From Verrucomicrobiota bacterium (GTDB lineage Bacteria > Verrucomicrobiota > Verrucomicrobiia > Verrucomicrobiales > DEV007): a stretch of 38,319 bases of DNA. The position numbers and the translations under genes were made by a program. A model generated the notes under the pieces. It was given only the letters and a program-made list of their open reading frames with translations. It did not search any database and was not told where the DNA came from. This document shows positions 1 through 8,711 of the stretch, piece after piece. Within the stretch, counting starts at the first letter, position 1; each line of letters starts with the position of its first letter. The DNA is taken from contig JAHDID010000055.1 in NCBI GenBank assembly GCA_020630975.1, positions 1 to 38,319 on the forward strand, written 5' to 3'.

Positions 1-3000
1 GCCTCAGGTTTCACCTCTTGTTTGCTGACCTTGCCATCTGGCCAGCGCACGGTCACCGTCACAGGCTCCGTCAGGCCATTAGGCACCGCAAAGATCGCAT
101 CGCTACCACTCTGTGCCAGGTAACCAGAGCCAGCCGTGATCTCCGTGGTTTGTAGAGCTAGATCGCCCGCGCGCACCGCCACTCGCGAGCCTATGCCCTG
201 TGCATTGCCCGGACCAAAGTCTAGCCGTACTCGCAGCGGATGAGTGTCGTTGCGATTCGCCGTATCATTCACGAATACCTGAGGAGCCGCATCATTCACT
301 CCGACTACGAAGTCCTCTCTGCCATCTAGGTTCAGATCTACTGCTGCCAGGCTCTTGGCATCGCCCGGTACCTCGAGGCCACTCTCCCCCGGCCAGACCG
401 GCTCAAAGAGGCGCTCTGGGTCTCCGGTACCTCGCAGCAGCTGGCTCAGCCCACTACCCATGATGCCCAACTCCTCGGTAGGGTGAAAATGGTTGTGTAC
501 CACATAGCAATCCGTAAGCCCATCGAGATCGACATCGCGCAGTACGACACCGTAGCCCGGCGAGATCTGGGCTAGGCGAGGCAGCGGCTTCACATCAAAA
601 ATGCCGCCCCCCTGATTGAGCAGAATGCTGCTCTCCATATTGTTCACCAGATAGCGACTGGCCTGAGCGATCTTTTCGCTCGGGTAGATCTGACTGAGCC
701 TCGAGCTGGCATACTGGTGATGAGTCTGCTGCTCGCGTAGGACAAAACGCATCGCGCCCCCTGCCTGCGCCAGTGTCGCGCGCGGGTAGCAGACGCGCTG
801 CCCATTTTCGACTTTGAAGTAAGCCTCCACAATATGCTTTTTGCCCGAGCCATCGTAATCGCCAAAGAAAATGATCTCTGGGCTCTGCAGTGCCGCGCGG
901 CGGTAGGTATTGGTACCCATATTGGTCACCACATAGTCGATATCGCCATCGTTATCGATATCGCGCCCATCGATACCAGACCACCAGCCATTGCGAGCTA
1001 GGCCTTCGCCTACTAGCAGAGCCTCGCGGGTCACTTCGGAAAAACTCCCCTGCTCATTGAGGAAAAACCGGATCGGTCCCCAGTCGGTGGTTACTAGTAG
1101 ATCCTGCCAGCCATCGTTGTTGGCATCGCTCCAGATCGCTCCAGTCACCATACCTGCTTTCACCATCGCCGGGGCGACTCGCGGTGCTACCGATACAAAT
1201 TTGCCACCATCATTGCGCAGCAAATGACTGATGGGCGACTCTGGGTAGCCTCCTGGGATCGAGCGCGAGCCCACAAACAAATCGAGATCGCCGTCGCGAT
1301 CATAATCAGCCGCTGTCACCACCCCGCCACTCTCGTGAAACTCTGGCAACTCGCCGCGCTGCCAGTCACCCTCATTATTTAGATAAAGTCGATCCTGCAG
1401 AATCTCCGAGCCCGGCATAGCCTCTACCCCGCCACTGACCACATAGAGATCGAGATCACCATCGCTATCGGCGTCGAAAAACAGACTACCCATATCCTCG
1501 TGCCCTGCATCCTCGCCAAACACCTCCACCTCGACTGTGGAAAATAGTACCTCATTTGACCCCGGTGTGGTTTGATTGAGGAACAACTGCCCTGGCTGAC
1601 CTGCCGCACCACTCAGATAGAGATCCAGATCATCATCGCCATCGATATCGCCCCAAGCCTGCCCGGGCCCTAGCTGGGATAGCTTTAGGCTCATCAGTGG
1701 CTGGCGATCGAAGTCATCAAACTCGGTCTCACGATGGCTAAAACCATCCAGTGAAGGGATCTGGGTAAACCACGTGTCGGTAGGCCGGCGCGAGCGCACA
1801 GGCTCCGACTTGGCTGGCGCCTCACTGCTAGGCTCCGTCACAGTGTAGCGGCGGTTCACCGGGATATCTGTAAAGCTCTGCACCTGTCCGCTGGGCCACT
1901 CGATCTTTAGCTCGGCTATCGCCTCTTGCTCACCGACTCCAAAGTGCATGATCGGCTCATCCGCATCAAGAAAGCCTCCATAGGGAAACAACTGACGGAT
2001 CTGACGCTGGCCATCTGCAGTAGTGACCGTACCGACACAGCCGATGCCATGTAGATTTGACTGTGTCCCTTTTAGCTCCACCACGATGCGATTACCAGTG
2101 GTCGATTTATTCCAGTAGATAGATAGTGGGTCATCGAGATTCGACACCAGTAGATCGATCCGGCCATCGGCATCCAGATCGGCCAGCGATGCTCCGTAGG
2201 ACATGCTCATGTGGTCTAGCCCCCATTCGGCTGACACATCGAGAAACTCAAAATCCCCACCATTGCGGAAAGCTAGATTCTGCTCGCGGCGCTCTGGGGT
2301 ATTCGCATAGTGGTCCCACTGAGTCTTACCGACTAGGTTGTTGTGATTGATCTCAGGTAAGTCCGAGTGATTGAACTGCCTGGGTACGCCATTGCAGAAA
2401 AACAAATCCGACAGCCCATCATTATCAAAGTCCGCACTACGGATCGCCCAAGTCCACTCGGTGTCGGCGACATTGGCCAACCACGCGCCTTCGAGGAATC
2501 GGTCGGTCCCCGTATTGATATGCATGGTATTGCGCATCATCTGCTTAGCGCCGCCCATGAACTCCAAATTATCTAGTCGCTCGGACATGGAAGCCATCGA
2601 TGCCTTCTGCATGTAATGAGTCCGAGGTAGCATGTCCGCGAGTACAAAGTCGATTAAGCCATCGTTATTGAAATCGCTCTGCACCGCTCCCATGGAAAAC
2701 CAAGTGGTATGCCGCACCAGCCCCTCAGACACTTCATCGAAGGTACCATCACCATTGTTGCGATAGAGAAAGTCTGGACTGCGAAAGTCGTTGCCCACAT
2801 ACAGATCCGGCCAGCCATCGTGATTGTAGTCCCACCAGGTGGCAGAGTTACCCCAGTGCACCTCCTTAGTGATGCCCACCTCCTCAGTCACCTCCACATA
2901 GCCTGCCTCGCCATCATTTCGGAATAGAAAGTCAGGACGACCACATTCGGAATACATGATCTCTCCGTTCTTACCCTTCTCATTCTCATTCACCCGATAC

Positions 3001-3731
3001 CAGCGCCGCAGATGATCGGCGACCTCCAGTCCGCCACCAGGCTTATCGACCAGAGGGATCGGCTCGAAGGGGCGGCCACCCTCGCGGTACACCTGGTGAG
3101 TGAGGATGTAGAGATCCAGATCGCCATCCCGGTCATAGTCGGCAAAGGCTGAGACCACGCTGCCATCATTCAAGTCGAGACCGTAATCCGGAGCCATATC
3201 GACAAACCGGAGCGGACCATCGCTACGCTTGCCATCGACGATGGTTTGGTTTACGAAAAGCTGATTCGGGTAGTCGTAGTTGCAGACATAAGCATCGAGA
3301 TCCCCATCATTATCAAAATCGACCAACGAGATCCCCACAGCCCAGGCCATGTCCTCGCCCGCCACCCCTGCCGCTGCCGCGACATCGGTAAATGTCATCT
3401 TTTCCTGCTGCAGAAACAGACCATTCGGCCCCGGGCCACTGCCGGCAAAGATATCCGGCCGACCATCGAGATCCAGATCCCCCACGGCTACAGCAGAGCA
3501 AGCCGAGCTGGAGTGATAGGCACGAGCCAATGGATGCTCCGCATCGATCGGCACGGTAAAGTCGACCCCAGACTGCTCAGGAGGGACTTTGTAGAACAGG
3601 GTTTCTCCTGGGTTAGCCTCCGATGGCTGAAATGGCACCGATGTCAGCCCCTCTGGCTCAGCCTGCGTGTAGCAGACCAGAAAAAGCCCACAAAGTACCA
3701 AAGTCTCGAGTCGTATTGTGCGTCGTGCCAT
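1..3731 (-). CDS. Giant secreted FG-GAP/VCBS-repeat protein with ASPIC/UnbV domains (CRTAC1-like), 3' end outside window
   Basis: The reading frame is open from the ATG at 3731 to the window edge, giving 1243 residues without a stop, so the C-terminus is missing. An N-terminal hydrophobic stretch (LVLCGLFLVCYTQA, about residues 10-23) looks like a signal peptide. The rest is dominated by FG-GAP/VCBS calcium-loop motifs of the form DxDxDGxxD, such as GDLDLDGRPDIF near residue 95 and VDFDNDGDLDAYV near 140; these build beta-propellers in secreted or surface proteins. An ASPIC/UnbV segment lies at about residues 545-630 (FGVGE and WPSGQ motifs). A second, similar segment occupies the visible end (about 1160-1243, with WPDGK). 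Ordinary CRTAC1-like proteins have one propeller set and one terminal UnbV domain, so this looks like a tandem duplication of that unit. The substrate is unknown; surface adhesion or carbohydrate binding is inference. There is no Shine-Dalgarno, and a perfect inverted repeat sits just before the start. Confidence 0.9.
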   Translation of the reverse strand, partial: MARRTIRLETLVLCGLFLVCYTQAEPEGLTSVPFQPSEANPGETLFYKVPPEQSGVDFTVPIDAEHPLARAYHSSSACSAVAVGDLDLDGRPDIFAGSGPGPNGLFLQQEKMTFTDVAAAAGVAGEDMAWAVGISLVDFDNDGDLDAYVCNYDYPNQLFVNQTIVDGKRSDGPLRFVDMAPDYGLDLNDGSVVSAFADYDRDGDLDLYILTHQVYREGGRPFEPIPLVDKPGGGLEVADHLRRWYRVNENEKGKNGEIMYSECGRPDFLFRNDGEAGYVEVTEEVGITKEVHWGNSATWWDYNHDGWPDLYVGNDFRSPDFLYRNNGDGTFDEVSEGLVRHTTWFSMGAVQSDFNNDGLIDFVLADMLPRTHYMQKASMASMSERLDNLEFMGGAKQMMRNTMHINTGTDRFLEGAWLANVADTEWTWAIRSADFDNDGLSDLFFCNGVPRQFNHSDLPEINHNNLVGKTQWDHYANTPERREQNLAFRNGGDFEFLDVSAEWGLDHMSMSYGASLADLDADGRIDLLVSNLDDPLSIYWNKSTTGNRIVVELKGTQSNLHGIGCVGTVTTADGQRQIRQLFPYGGFLDADEPIMHFGVGEQEAIAELKIEWPSGQVQSFTDIPVNRRYTVTEPSSEAPAKSEPVRSRRPTDTWFTQIPSLDGFSHRETEFDDFDRQPLMSLKLSQLGPGQAWGDIDGDDDLDLYLSGAAGQPGQLFLNQTTPGSNEVLFSTVEVEVFGEDAGHEDMGSLFFDADSDGDLDLYVVSGGVEAMPGSEILQDRLYLNNEGDWQRGELPEFHESGGVVTAADYDRDGDLDLFVGSRSIPGGYPESPISHLLRNDGGKFVSVAPRVAPAMVKAGMVTGAIWSDANNDGWQDLLVTTDWGPIRFFLNEQGSFSEVTREALLVGEGLARNGWWSGIDGRDIDNDGDIDYVVTNMGTNTYRRAALQSPEIIFFGDYDGSGKKHIVEAYFKVENGQRVCYPRATLAQAGGAMRFVLREQQTHHQYASSRLSQIYPSEKIAQASRYLVNNMESSILLNQGGGIFDVKPLPRLAQISPGYGVVLRDVDLDGLTDCYVVHNHFHPTEELGIMGSGLSQLLRGTGDPERLFEPVWPGESGLEVPGDAKSLAAVDLNLDGREDFVVGVNDAAPQVFVNDTANRNDTHPLRVRLDFGPGNAQGIGSRVAVRAGDLALQTTEITAGSGYLAQSGSDAIFAVPNGLTEPVTVTVRWPDGKVSKQEVKPE

Positions 3732-3734
3732 GTT

Positions 3735-3769
3735 GAGATGATTAGCGTCTTAACTAATCATCTCTTTTT
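3735..3769 (+). terminator. Perfect 11-bp inverted repeat followed by T5 (terminator-like on + strand, or operator)
   Basis: GAGATGATTAG (3735-3745), an 8-nt loop and CTAATCATCTC (3754-3764) form a perfect stem, followed on the + strand by TTTTT (3765-3769). In shape it is an intrinsic terminator for + strand transcription, yet no + strand gene ends here. In the sense of the minus-strand VCBS gene it sits 3 nt upstream of the start codon, so it could instead be an operator or a structure that controls translation. Confidence 0.6.
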
Positions 3770-3813
3770 ACGATTCTCAAGCACGTGACATAGGGCCCGA
3801 TACTCGCCACCGC

Positions 3814-5985
3814 CTACAGAGTCGGCGGTTGTAGCAAACCAGGCTCGACATTGGCTGGGCGTACCTCCTCGAGCGTGTGCTCACGCACGGCTTTGAACAT
3901 CTGCTGGGCAGCCTTGCCCACCTCGCGCTGCTGCTGAGCCGCATCTAGCTCGATAGCAGCCCGCTTTTCGGCTTGGCGGGCCAGAGCCACCTCATGGGCA
4001 CTGGCAGCACCGCTAGAGTCGTGCAGACGCTGCATCTCATCAGCGCGATCTGCAGCCAGCTGGTGACGTGCCTGCTTAGCCATCAGCTCCCCCTCATTCG
4101 CCATCGCCTTGGCCGCGAGGTGATCCAGCATCGTGCTGAGAGTCTCAGGCTTTAGCTCCGCGATCGAGCGTAACACACCTCTATCACCGAAATGATCGAT
4201 ACCGATCTGCGCGACGATGCTGGAGCTCTGCCTAGCGAGGATCTGCTCGATCTCGCTTTTCAGCTGCTCGCCCTGCGCCTCGCGCAGAAACAGACTCGAG
4301 CGAGTCGCCTCAAATTCGAAAGCACTGCCCTTTCGGTAGAGCTGGACTAGCTTGCTGTAGACGTGCTCGCGATGATCACTGATGGAGTTGAGATTCTCGC
4401 TTTGGAGACGAGCCAGATTTTCGCGTTTCTTGGCGATATCGAGACTGCGCTGCATCATCGCCGGAGAGATCCCGTAGACCAGCTGATCGGCGGTGCGATC
4501 CTGCACCTGCTTGTGGATACGCGACCACTGGCGCAGCTCGAGAAATTTCTGATGCATCAGCTCGACCGCCTCCTGCTGAGCAGCTCGCGTAGCCTGTAGC
4601 AGATAGGTGGCCTCCTTTAGCTCAGACTCTCTCACAAATTTGGCACCAGCCAGACGCTTCTGGATCGACTCGCGGTAATCGACCTCGATAGCAGCTACTT
4701 TCACCTCTGCCTGAGCTTTGATCAGATCGATGTAACTACTCGCCGCACCACAGAAAGCAGTGGGCGATACACGGCAATCGAGCACGAAGTTGGGGATGGC
4801 CAGCTCCCAGATATAATCAGCCGGATCGACCGCCTGCGAATCGATCGAAGCCACATCGATCCCGCACACATCGCAAAGCAGCTGCAGCTCGGCTTTGGCG
4901 ATATCCTGCTCCTGCTCTGCTATGGTGAGCGCCCGACGAGCTATAGACAGATCTCTCGCCGCTCGACGCACGGACACCTCGCTAGCCGAGCCCCTATTGT
5001 AGAGAGCTTTCTGCGACTTCAGGCGCTGCTGCGCCATCGCTAGATTCGCCCGATGCAATTCGCGAGCCCCAGTGCCCTGCGCCTTGGCGATAGCTAGAGG
5101 TAACGCCTCCTTCAGCACCTCTGCCTCGAGAGGCACGCCGACCTGCCAGCCAGAGCCCAGTCCGGCGATAGAGGTCGTCAGCCACGGCAACCTCACCTCG
5201 CCATCGACATGCTCAGCCCGCTGATGTGCCAGCTCGATACGGCTCAAATCCCGGCTCAATTGATTGTAAGCGATCCGGTTCTTTTCGATCTGGTAGGCTG
5301 CCTCGAAAATCTTACCATTAAGAAGCCCGACATCGGTATCGCGCAACTGCTTCACCCGGCGAAGCTTTTCAGCAAACTCGCGCGCCTCGGCCAATTGCCC
5401 CTTTGCCTTGCGCAGCTCGACACTCTGCTCCTGCAGTGCTTTCAGGTAATGACTCGCCGCATCCAGCACTTCTGGGGATAGCTGTGCCTCGGCACCGAAT
5501 AGGAGATGCCCTCCCATAGAGAACGACACTCCAGGCACTTCTACCACATTCGGGACATCCACAGGCTCTGCGACCGTGCGGCCCCAGACTCGCCAGACTG
5601 GCTCCAGAGACTCCTCAAAGAAACCAAACGCAGTCTCTAACGTCTCCGCATACAGCTCTGCCTGAGCCGCTTGCTTCTCGATCGCTCGCACACTCTGAGG
5701 CGAGGTATGTCCGCGCTTCAGCAGAGCGTTGTACTCATTCAAGCGCAGTCGAGCCGAGCTCGCGATCGCTCGCGATCGCAGTAGGTCGAGCTCGACTGTG
5801 CGGAAAAGATCGAAAGAGTCAGCAGCGAGCATCGATAGCTCTTCTGCTCTCCAGGTCTGCGGGGTTACATCATCCGCAGTCTCCTTAGGACTGGCGGGCA
5901 GGGGGGCTGCGCTAGCAACAATTGTTGCCAGACTTAATAGTCCGCAGCAAAAGCAGCCTTTTGCACGGGTGGTGGTGGATAGCAT
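3814..5985 (-). CDS. Secreted coiled-coil protein with repeated HlyD/TolC-like helical hairpins
   Basis: I chose the ATG at 5985 (723 aa) over the longer frame starting at 6060 because it puts a signal peptide at the N-terminus: a basic start, the hydrophobic run GLLSLATIVASAA, and a likely cleavage near residue 27. The mature protein is almost wholly helical and charged. A hairpin-like unit recurs, of the pattern L-x-x-x-G-x-x-S-x-x-E/S-V followed by a helix with Ala/Leu spacing. Copies lie at about residues 88-117 (KRGHTSPQSV), 328-357 (NRGSASEVSV), 444-476, 502-530, 549-580 (RKGSAFEFEA) and 654-684 (SGAASAHEVA). This is the tip signature seen in HlyD-type adaptor and TolC-type outer-membrane efflux helices, but no beta-barrel or lipoyl halves are evident. 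Likely periplasmic or envelope-associated. It is divergent from the Fur-family gene across about 400 bp, which allows co-regulation. I do not recognise a named family. Confidence 0.8.
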   Translation of the reverse strand: MLSTTTRAKGCFCCGLLSLATIVASAAPLPASPKETADDVTPQTWRAEELSMLAADSFDLFRTVELDLLRSRAIASSARLRLNEYNALLKRGHTSPQSVRAIEKQAAQAELYAETLETAFGFFEESLEPVWRVWGRTVAEPVDVPNVVEVPGVSFSMGGHLLFGAEAQLSPEVLDAASHYLKALQEQSVELRKAKGQLAEAREFAEKLRRVKQLRDTDVGLLNGKIFEAAYQIEKNRIAYNQLSRDLSRIELAHQRAEHVDGEVRLPWLTTSIAGLGSGWQVGVPLEAEVLKEALPLAIAKAQGTGARELHRANLAMAQQRLKSQKALYNRGSASEVSVRRAARDLSIARRALTIAEQEQDIAKAELQLLCDVCGIDVASIDSQAVDPADYIWELAIPNFVLDCRVSPTAFCGAASSYIDLIKAQAEVKVAAIEVDYRESIQKRLAGAKFVRESELKEATYLLQATRAAQQEAVELMHQKFLELRQWSRIHKQVQDRTADQLVYGISPAMMQRSLDIAKKRENLARLQSENLNSISDHREHVYSKLVQLYRKGSAFEFEATRSSLFLREAQGEQLKSEIEQILARQSSSIVAQIGIDHFGDRGVLRSIAELKPETLSTMLDHLAAKAMANEGELMAKQARHQLAADRADEMQRLHDSSGAASAHEVALARQAEKRAAIELDAAQQQREVGKAAQQMFKAVREHTLEEVRPANVEPGLLQPPTL

Positions 5986-6077
5986 TTTAGTTGGTTTGCT
6001 TGGTTGTTGAGACGGGCTCGGAATTTTCTTGTCCGGACACCTGCAGTTCCGGATAAGCAAATTTCATGCCTGTTGAA

Positions 6078-6097
6078 TATAACGCGATCACGTTATA
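6078..6097. promoter_or_regulatory. Inverted repeat TATAACG-N6-CGTTATA, candidate Fur-family operator
   Basis: A perfect 7-bp inverted repeat lies between two divergent genes, one of which encodes a Fur/Zur-type repressor. Fur-family operators are AT-rich dyads of about this size, so autoregulation and control of the divergent secreted protein are plausible. The half-site order is the reverse of the classical gamma-proteobacterial Zur box, so metal specificity cannot be read from it. Confidence 0.45.
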
Positions 6098-6102
6098 GAC
6101 GC

Positions 6103-6123
6103 AAATCTTAATAATCAAGATTT
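6103..6123. promoter_or_regulatory. Inverted repeat AAATCTT-N7-AAGATTT, second candidate operator
   Basis: A second perfect 7-bp dyad begins 6 bp after the first one. Two closely spaced dyads in the same divergent promoter region suggest cooperative repressor binding, although this is inferred only from symmetry and position. Confidence 0.4.
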
Positions 6124-6381
6124 CCTAAACGACGTTCCTGATCAGAGAAAAATTAGAGTCTACTTTTTCTTTTGTATCGAGAGTGAAAGACGTGACTTCT
6201 GAAGTCCCCTAGACGCACCTAGTTAGGACATCCAGTAAGTCTAACAGTTCAAAGTTTTGGGGATTTTTTAAAAAATTTCTCAGTGGATTCCATTCGACCG
6301 AACCTATTGAAAGTGCAAAAGTATGGCTTGGACGAATCGACCCATAGTTGCTGTATATCCCACAGTGAGAGCCACTCGATC

Positions 6382-6390
6382 AAGGAGGAG
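6382..6390 (+). promoter_or_regulatory. Strong Shine-Dalgarno (AAGGAGGAG) before the Fur-family gene
   Basis: This purine run matches the anti-Shine-Dalgarno sequence and ends 12 nt before the ATG at 6403. That spacing is a little long. It is nevertheless the best ribosome binding site in the window, where most genes have none, and it decides the start over the GTG at 6283. Confidence 0.6.
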
Positions 6391-6402
6391 ATCATCTCTG
6401 AG

Positions 6403-6798
6403 ATGCGCAAGAGTGGCATGCGTAAAAGCGATGCCCTGGATGCACTGCTGGAAGCGATGTTGTCGACGCATAAACCGTTTCTCCTAGCTGAGCTGGCAGA
6501 GCTACCGAGCCTGAAGGGCCGAGATCAAGCAACCATCTACCGCCTGGTCACCAAGCTGCGCGAGGCAGGACTGGTACGACAGCTTAACTTCGGCGATCGG
6601 GGCAATTACTTTCAGCTCAATGTCGCCGACCATCATCACGACTACCTGCTCTGTCAGGATTGTGGAGAACTCTCCGAGGTCCCCTTCCCCTGCGTGGTGA
6701 ATGCTGTCGAAGAACGGCTGCGCCAAGAGATCGGCTGGAGTGACCTGAGCCACTCTCTAGCCTTTCATGGCAGATGCCCAGACTGTCAGGATTCGTAA
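6403..6798 (+). CDS. Fur-family metal-responsive transcriptional regulator
   Basis: The product of 131 aa has the size of Fur/Zur/PerR proteins. An N-terminal winged-helix region ends in the recognition-helix signature DQATIYRLVTKLREAGLV, the counterpart of the family's ATVYRTLxxLxexGLV. The dimerisation half carries the histidine cluster DHHHDYLLCQDCGE, with the first CxxC of the structural zinc site. A second CxxC (GRCPDCQ) lies at the extreme C-terminus and is preceded by a conserved His (SLAFHG). Both zinc-site cysteine pairs are present, so the protein should be functional. Which metal or stress it senses cannot be told; the compact form and CxxC pairs would suit Zur or PerR as well as Fur. 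The start at 6403 is supported by a strong ribosome binding site. It ends 19 bp from the convergent LysM gene and probably regulates its own divergent promoter region. Confidence 0.9.
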   Translation: MRKSGMRKSDALDALLEAMLSTHKPFLLAELAELPSLKGRDQATIYRLVTKLREAGLVRQLNFGDRGNYFQLNVADHHHDYLLCQDCGELSEVPFPCVVNAVEERLRQEIGWSDLSHSLAFHGRCPDCQDS

Positions 6799-6817
6799 CC
6801 ACTGATTGGAACGACCT

Positions 6818-8080
6818 TTATTTGATCAGGCAGTTGTCTACCGGCACGATGATCATCTCGCCTCGCTTCACTTTACTACGACCATTGAGCTCGATCAGCT
6901 CCGCCTCAGTCGTAGCGTGAGAGTTCGCGATTTTATTCAGATTGTCGAGCATCTGCACCCGATAAGCGATGGCATGGTTATACTTATCCAGCGGATTATC
7001 AGGGCTAGGACCTGCAGTTGGATCGTCGGGCCCACCAGCACCTGGCAGGTCAGGACGCGGCATCGATGCCACAGGATCTTCACCACCTCCATTAGGGTCG
7101 TTTGGGAATAGCTGTGGATCACGATAGATAGGATCATCGCCACCTCCAGGGTAGTTCGGATATGTCGGGTTCACGATCGACGGATGATTCGGATCCTGCG
7201 GGCGCACCACTCGCGGATTCGGACTGACGCCATTAGGCCCTCCAGGGTAGCCTCCTGCACCTGGACCGCCAGGATAGTTTCCCGCACCTGGATAGCCTCC
7301 ACCTATGCCAGCACCAGGACCGCCAATACCAGGCACCCCGGCGCGCTGAATCTCTGCGGTAGCTCCGCCGGTATCCACCACACCAGGCAGACGAATCGTC
7401 TGGCCTACCATGATGGGATCTTCGGTCTTGATACCACTAGCTTGGGCGATTTCATAAGGTGTCGTCCGATTTGCTCGCGCAATGCCATATAGTGTATCAC
7501 CAGGCTGTACCTCATAGGTACTAGGAGCTGGCCGCACAGACTGAGGCCCCTCCGCTGCACCCGGACTAGCGGGAGCTGTGATACGCTCTGCAGAGGCCGA
7601 AGTGTTAGCGACTTTTTCCACCGGCTTCAGCGCAGCAGACTTCTTTACAGCCGGGACTGGCTTTGATTTTGCAACGGGAATTTGCTCACTAGCTCTTGTC
7701 GATGCTAGAGTGACGCCGCTATCATTGGGCTGAGCAGGCACCAGATCACCTCCGAGAGACGCCAGCGTCTCGTCGACACTCTTCAGCTCGTCCAGAGGCA
7801 ATTTTCCTTCCTGCTCCGCATCAACCAAAGACTCAGCATCTATCTCTCCCCAATCACCTTCAGGGACTTCCCCCTGGATACCGACCGGGATCGCATCGGT
7901 CTGGGCAAACTTCGACCAATCATCGCCACCTTTTTTGCCCGAGGTACCAAAGAGCCCTAAAATCGGGATCATCAAAAACCCTGCCAGAGCGAGCCCAGCT
8001 AGAGTCAAGGGCAACCAAGCGACTCCGCGATCGCGATCGTCTTCCTCTTCTTCGTCTAAAAATGAAAATGGTTCACTCAT
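6818..8080 (-). CDS. Membrane-anchored protein with two LysM domains and a Gly/Pro-rich linker
   Basis: The ATG at 8080 gives 420 aa and is preferred to the frame opening at 8266, whose first 62 residues precede an obvious N-terminus. Layout: a very acidic cytoplasmic head (residues 1-19), one transmembrane helix (about 21-45), a low-complexity linker, a canonical LysM domain (about 189-233: YEVQPGDTLYGIARANRTTP to GQTIRLPG), a Gly/Pro/Asn-rich segment (about 245-365), and a weaker second LysM (about 372-414: YRVQMLDNLNKIA to GEMIIVP). LysM domains bind N-acetylglucosamine-containing glycans such as peptidoglycan, so the protein probably tethers the inner membrane to the wall. There is no catalytic domain. 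It is convergent with the Fur-family gene and followed upstream by about 630 bp without a gene. Confidence 0.88.
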   Translation of the reverse strand: MSEPFSFLDEEEEDDRDRGVAWLPLTLAGLALAGFLMIPILGLFGTSGKKGGDDWSKFAQTDAIPVGIQGEVPEGDWGEIDAESLVDAEQEGKLPLDELKSVDETLASLGGDLVPAQPNDSGVTLASTRASEQIPVAKSKPVPAVKKSAALKPVEKVANTSASAERITAPASPGAAEGPQSVRPAPSTYEVQPGDTLYGIARANRTTPYEIAQASGIKTEDPIMVGQTIRLPGVVDTGGATAEIQRAGVPGIGGPGAGIGGGYPGAGNYPGGPGAGGYPGGPNGVSPNPRVVRPQDPNHPSIVNPTYPNYPGGGDDPIYRDPQLFPNDPNGGGEDPVASMPRPDLPGAGGPDDPTAGPSPDNPLDKYNHAIAYRVQMLDNLNKIANSHATTEAELIELNGRSKVKRGEMIIVPVDNCLIK

Positions 8081-8711
8081 AATTAATGATTTATAAAATA
8101 AACTAACCCGAATATTTAATAAATCTAAAATAAATTCACAGATGGGATAAAATTTTATTTCAGCAACTCTCCAGTCCTGCCCCTGGGCGACCTCAGTAAC
8201 TTCAGTTTTATTAAAAAATATCTTCCACCTTTGATCATTCCTCTGCAGGCGATCACCACGATCCAACGATCGATTACCAAACCCCAGTTGAGAGTGACCT
8301 CCCGCCCCTACAAACGCCCCTCACTCATACACACATCAACCAAGCATAAGTCGCTCACGCAAGGCGATATAAAAGGATCATTCCGCGCAAAACTGACCGA
8401 AAAGACATTCGGCTGGCCACTCTATAACTCCATTTAGCGCCTCCAGATTGAGACTCGCAAGGGGGAATCCTCGCAAGATTAGACCGGGTAATCCCCCCTT
8501 TACTTCTATGAATTTGCCCAAAAACAAAGCATTCCAACTCTAAAATCACAGGTAAACCACCATAGAACTGAACCTCTTTCACAATAAACCGGATTATTTT
8601 AAAAAACTAAATAGTTAAGATATTTTAAATAAATGCTCGAAAGTTTTTAAAATCATGCGAACGTTTGGAGAAGTTTTAAAAATACCGCTAAAAAATCACC
8701 CAAGCTTATCA
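8081..8711. other. Long divergent intergenic region
   Basis: This 631-bp AT-rich gap lies between the LysM gene and the lipoprotein gene. Short frames inside it show no family resemblance. The only clear structure is a G5/C6 inverted repeat at 8459-8500. The last 100 bp before the lipoprotein start are extremely AT-rich and probably hold its promoter. Confidence 0.5.
8459..8500. repeat. G-tract/C-tract hairpin
   Basis: AAGGGGGA (8459-8466) pairs with TCCCCCCTT (8492-8500) with a single bulged C, and a competing inner stem GATTA/TAATC lies at 8477-8493. It could be a terminator-like or regulatory RNA structure. I could not match it to any riboswitch class. Confidence 0.4.

Larger units (their letters stand above)
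5986..6402. other. Divergent intergenic region between coiled-coil protein and Fur-family gene
   Basis: I see no convincing gene in this AT-rich stretch. It contains two inverted repeats (6078-6097 and 6103-6123), the A/T tract around 6262-6277, and the ribosome binding site of the Fur-family gene. A frame continuous with the Fur-family gene extends upstream to a GTG at 6283. Its 40 extra residues are not typical of the family, so I treat them as non-coding. Confidence 0.6.

Noticed and set aside
3246-3788. A plus-strand 180-aa gene
   Set aside because: It lies antisense to the VCBS gene, whose calcium-loop motifs fully explain the sequence, and its product has no recognisable features.
6283-6402. 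N-terminal extension of the Fur-family regulator from a GTG start
   Set aside because: The family normally begins just before the first winged-helix helix, and a strong ribosome binding site precedes the ATG at 6403.
8459-8500. Riboswitch upstream of the lipoprotein gene
   Set aside because: I compared the conserved cores I know for TPP, c-di-GMP, SAM and preQ1 classes and found no match; only a simple hairpin is supported.
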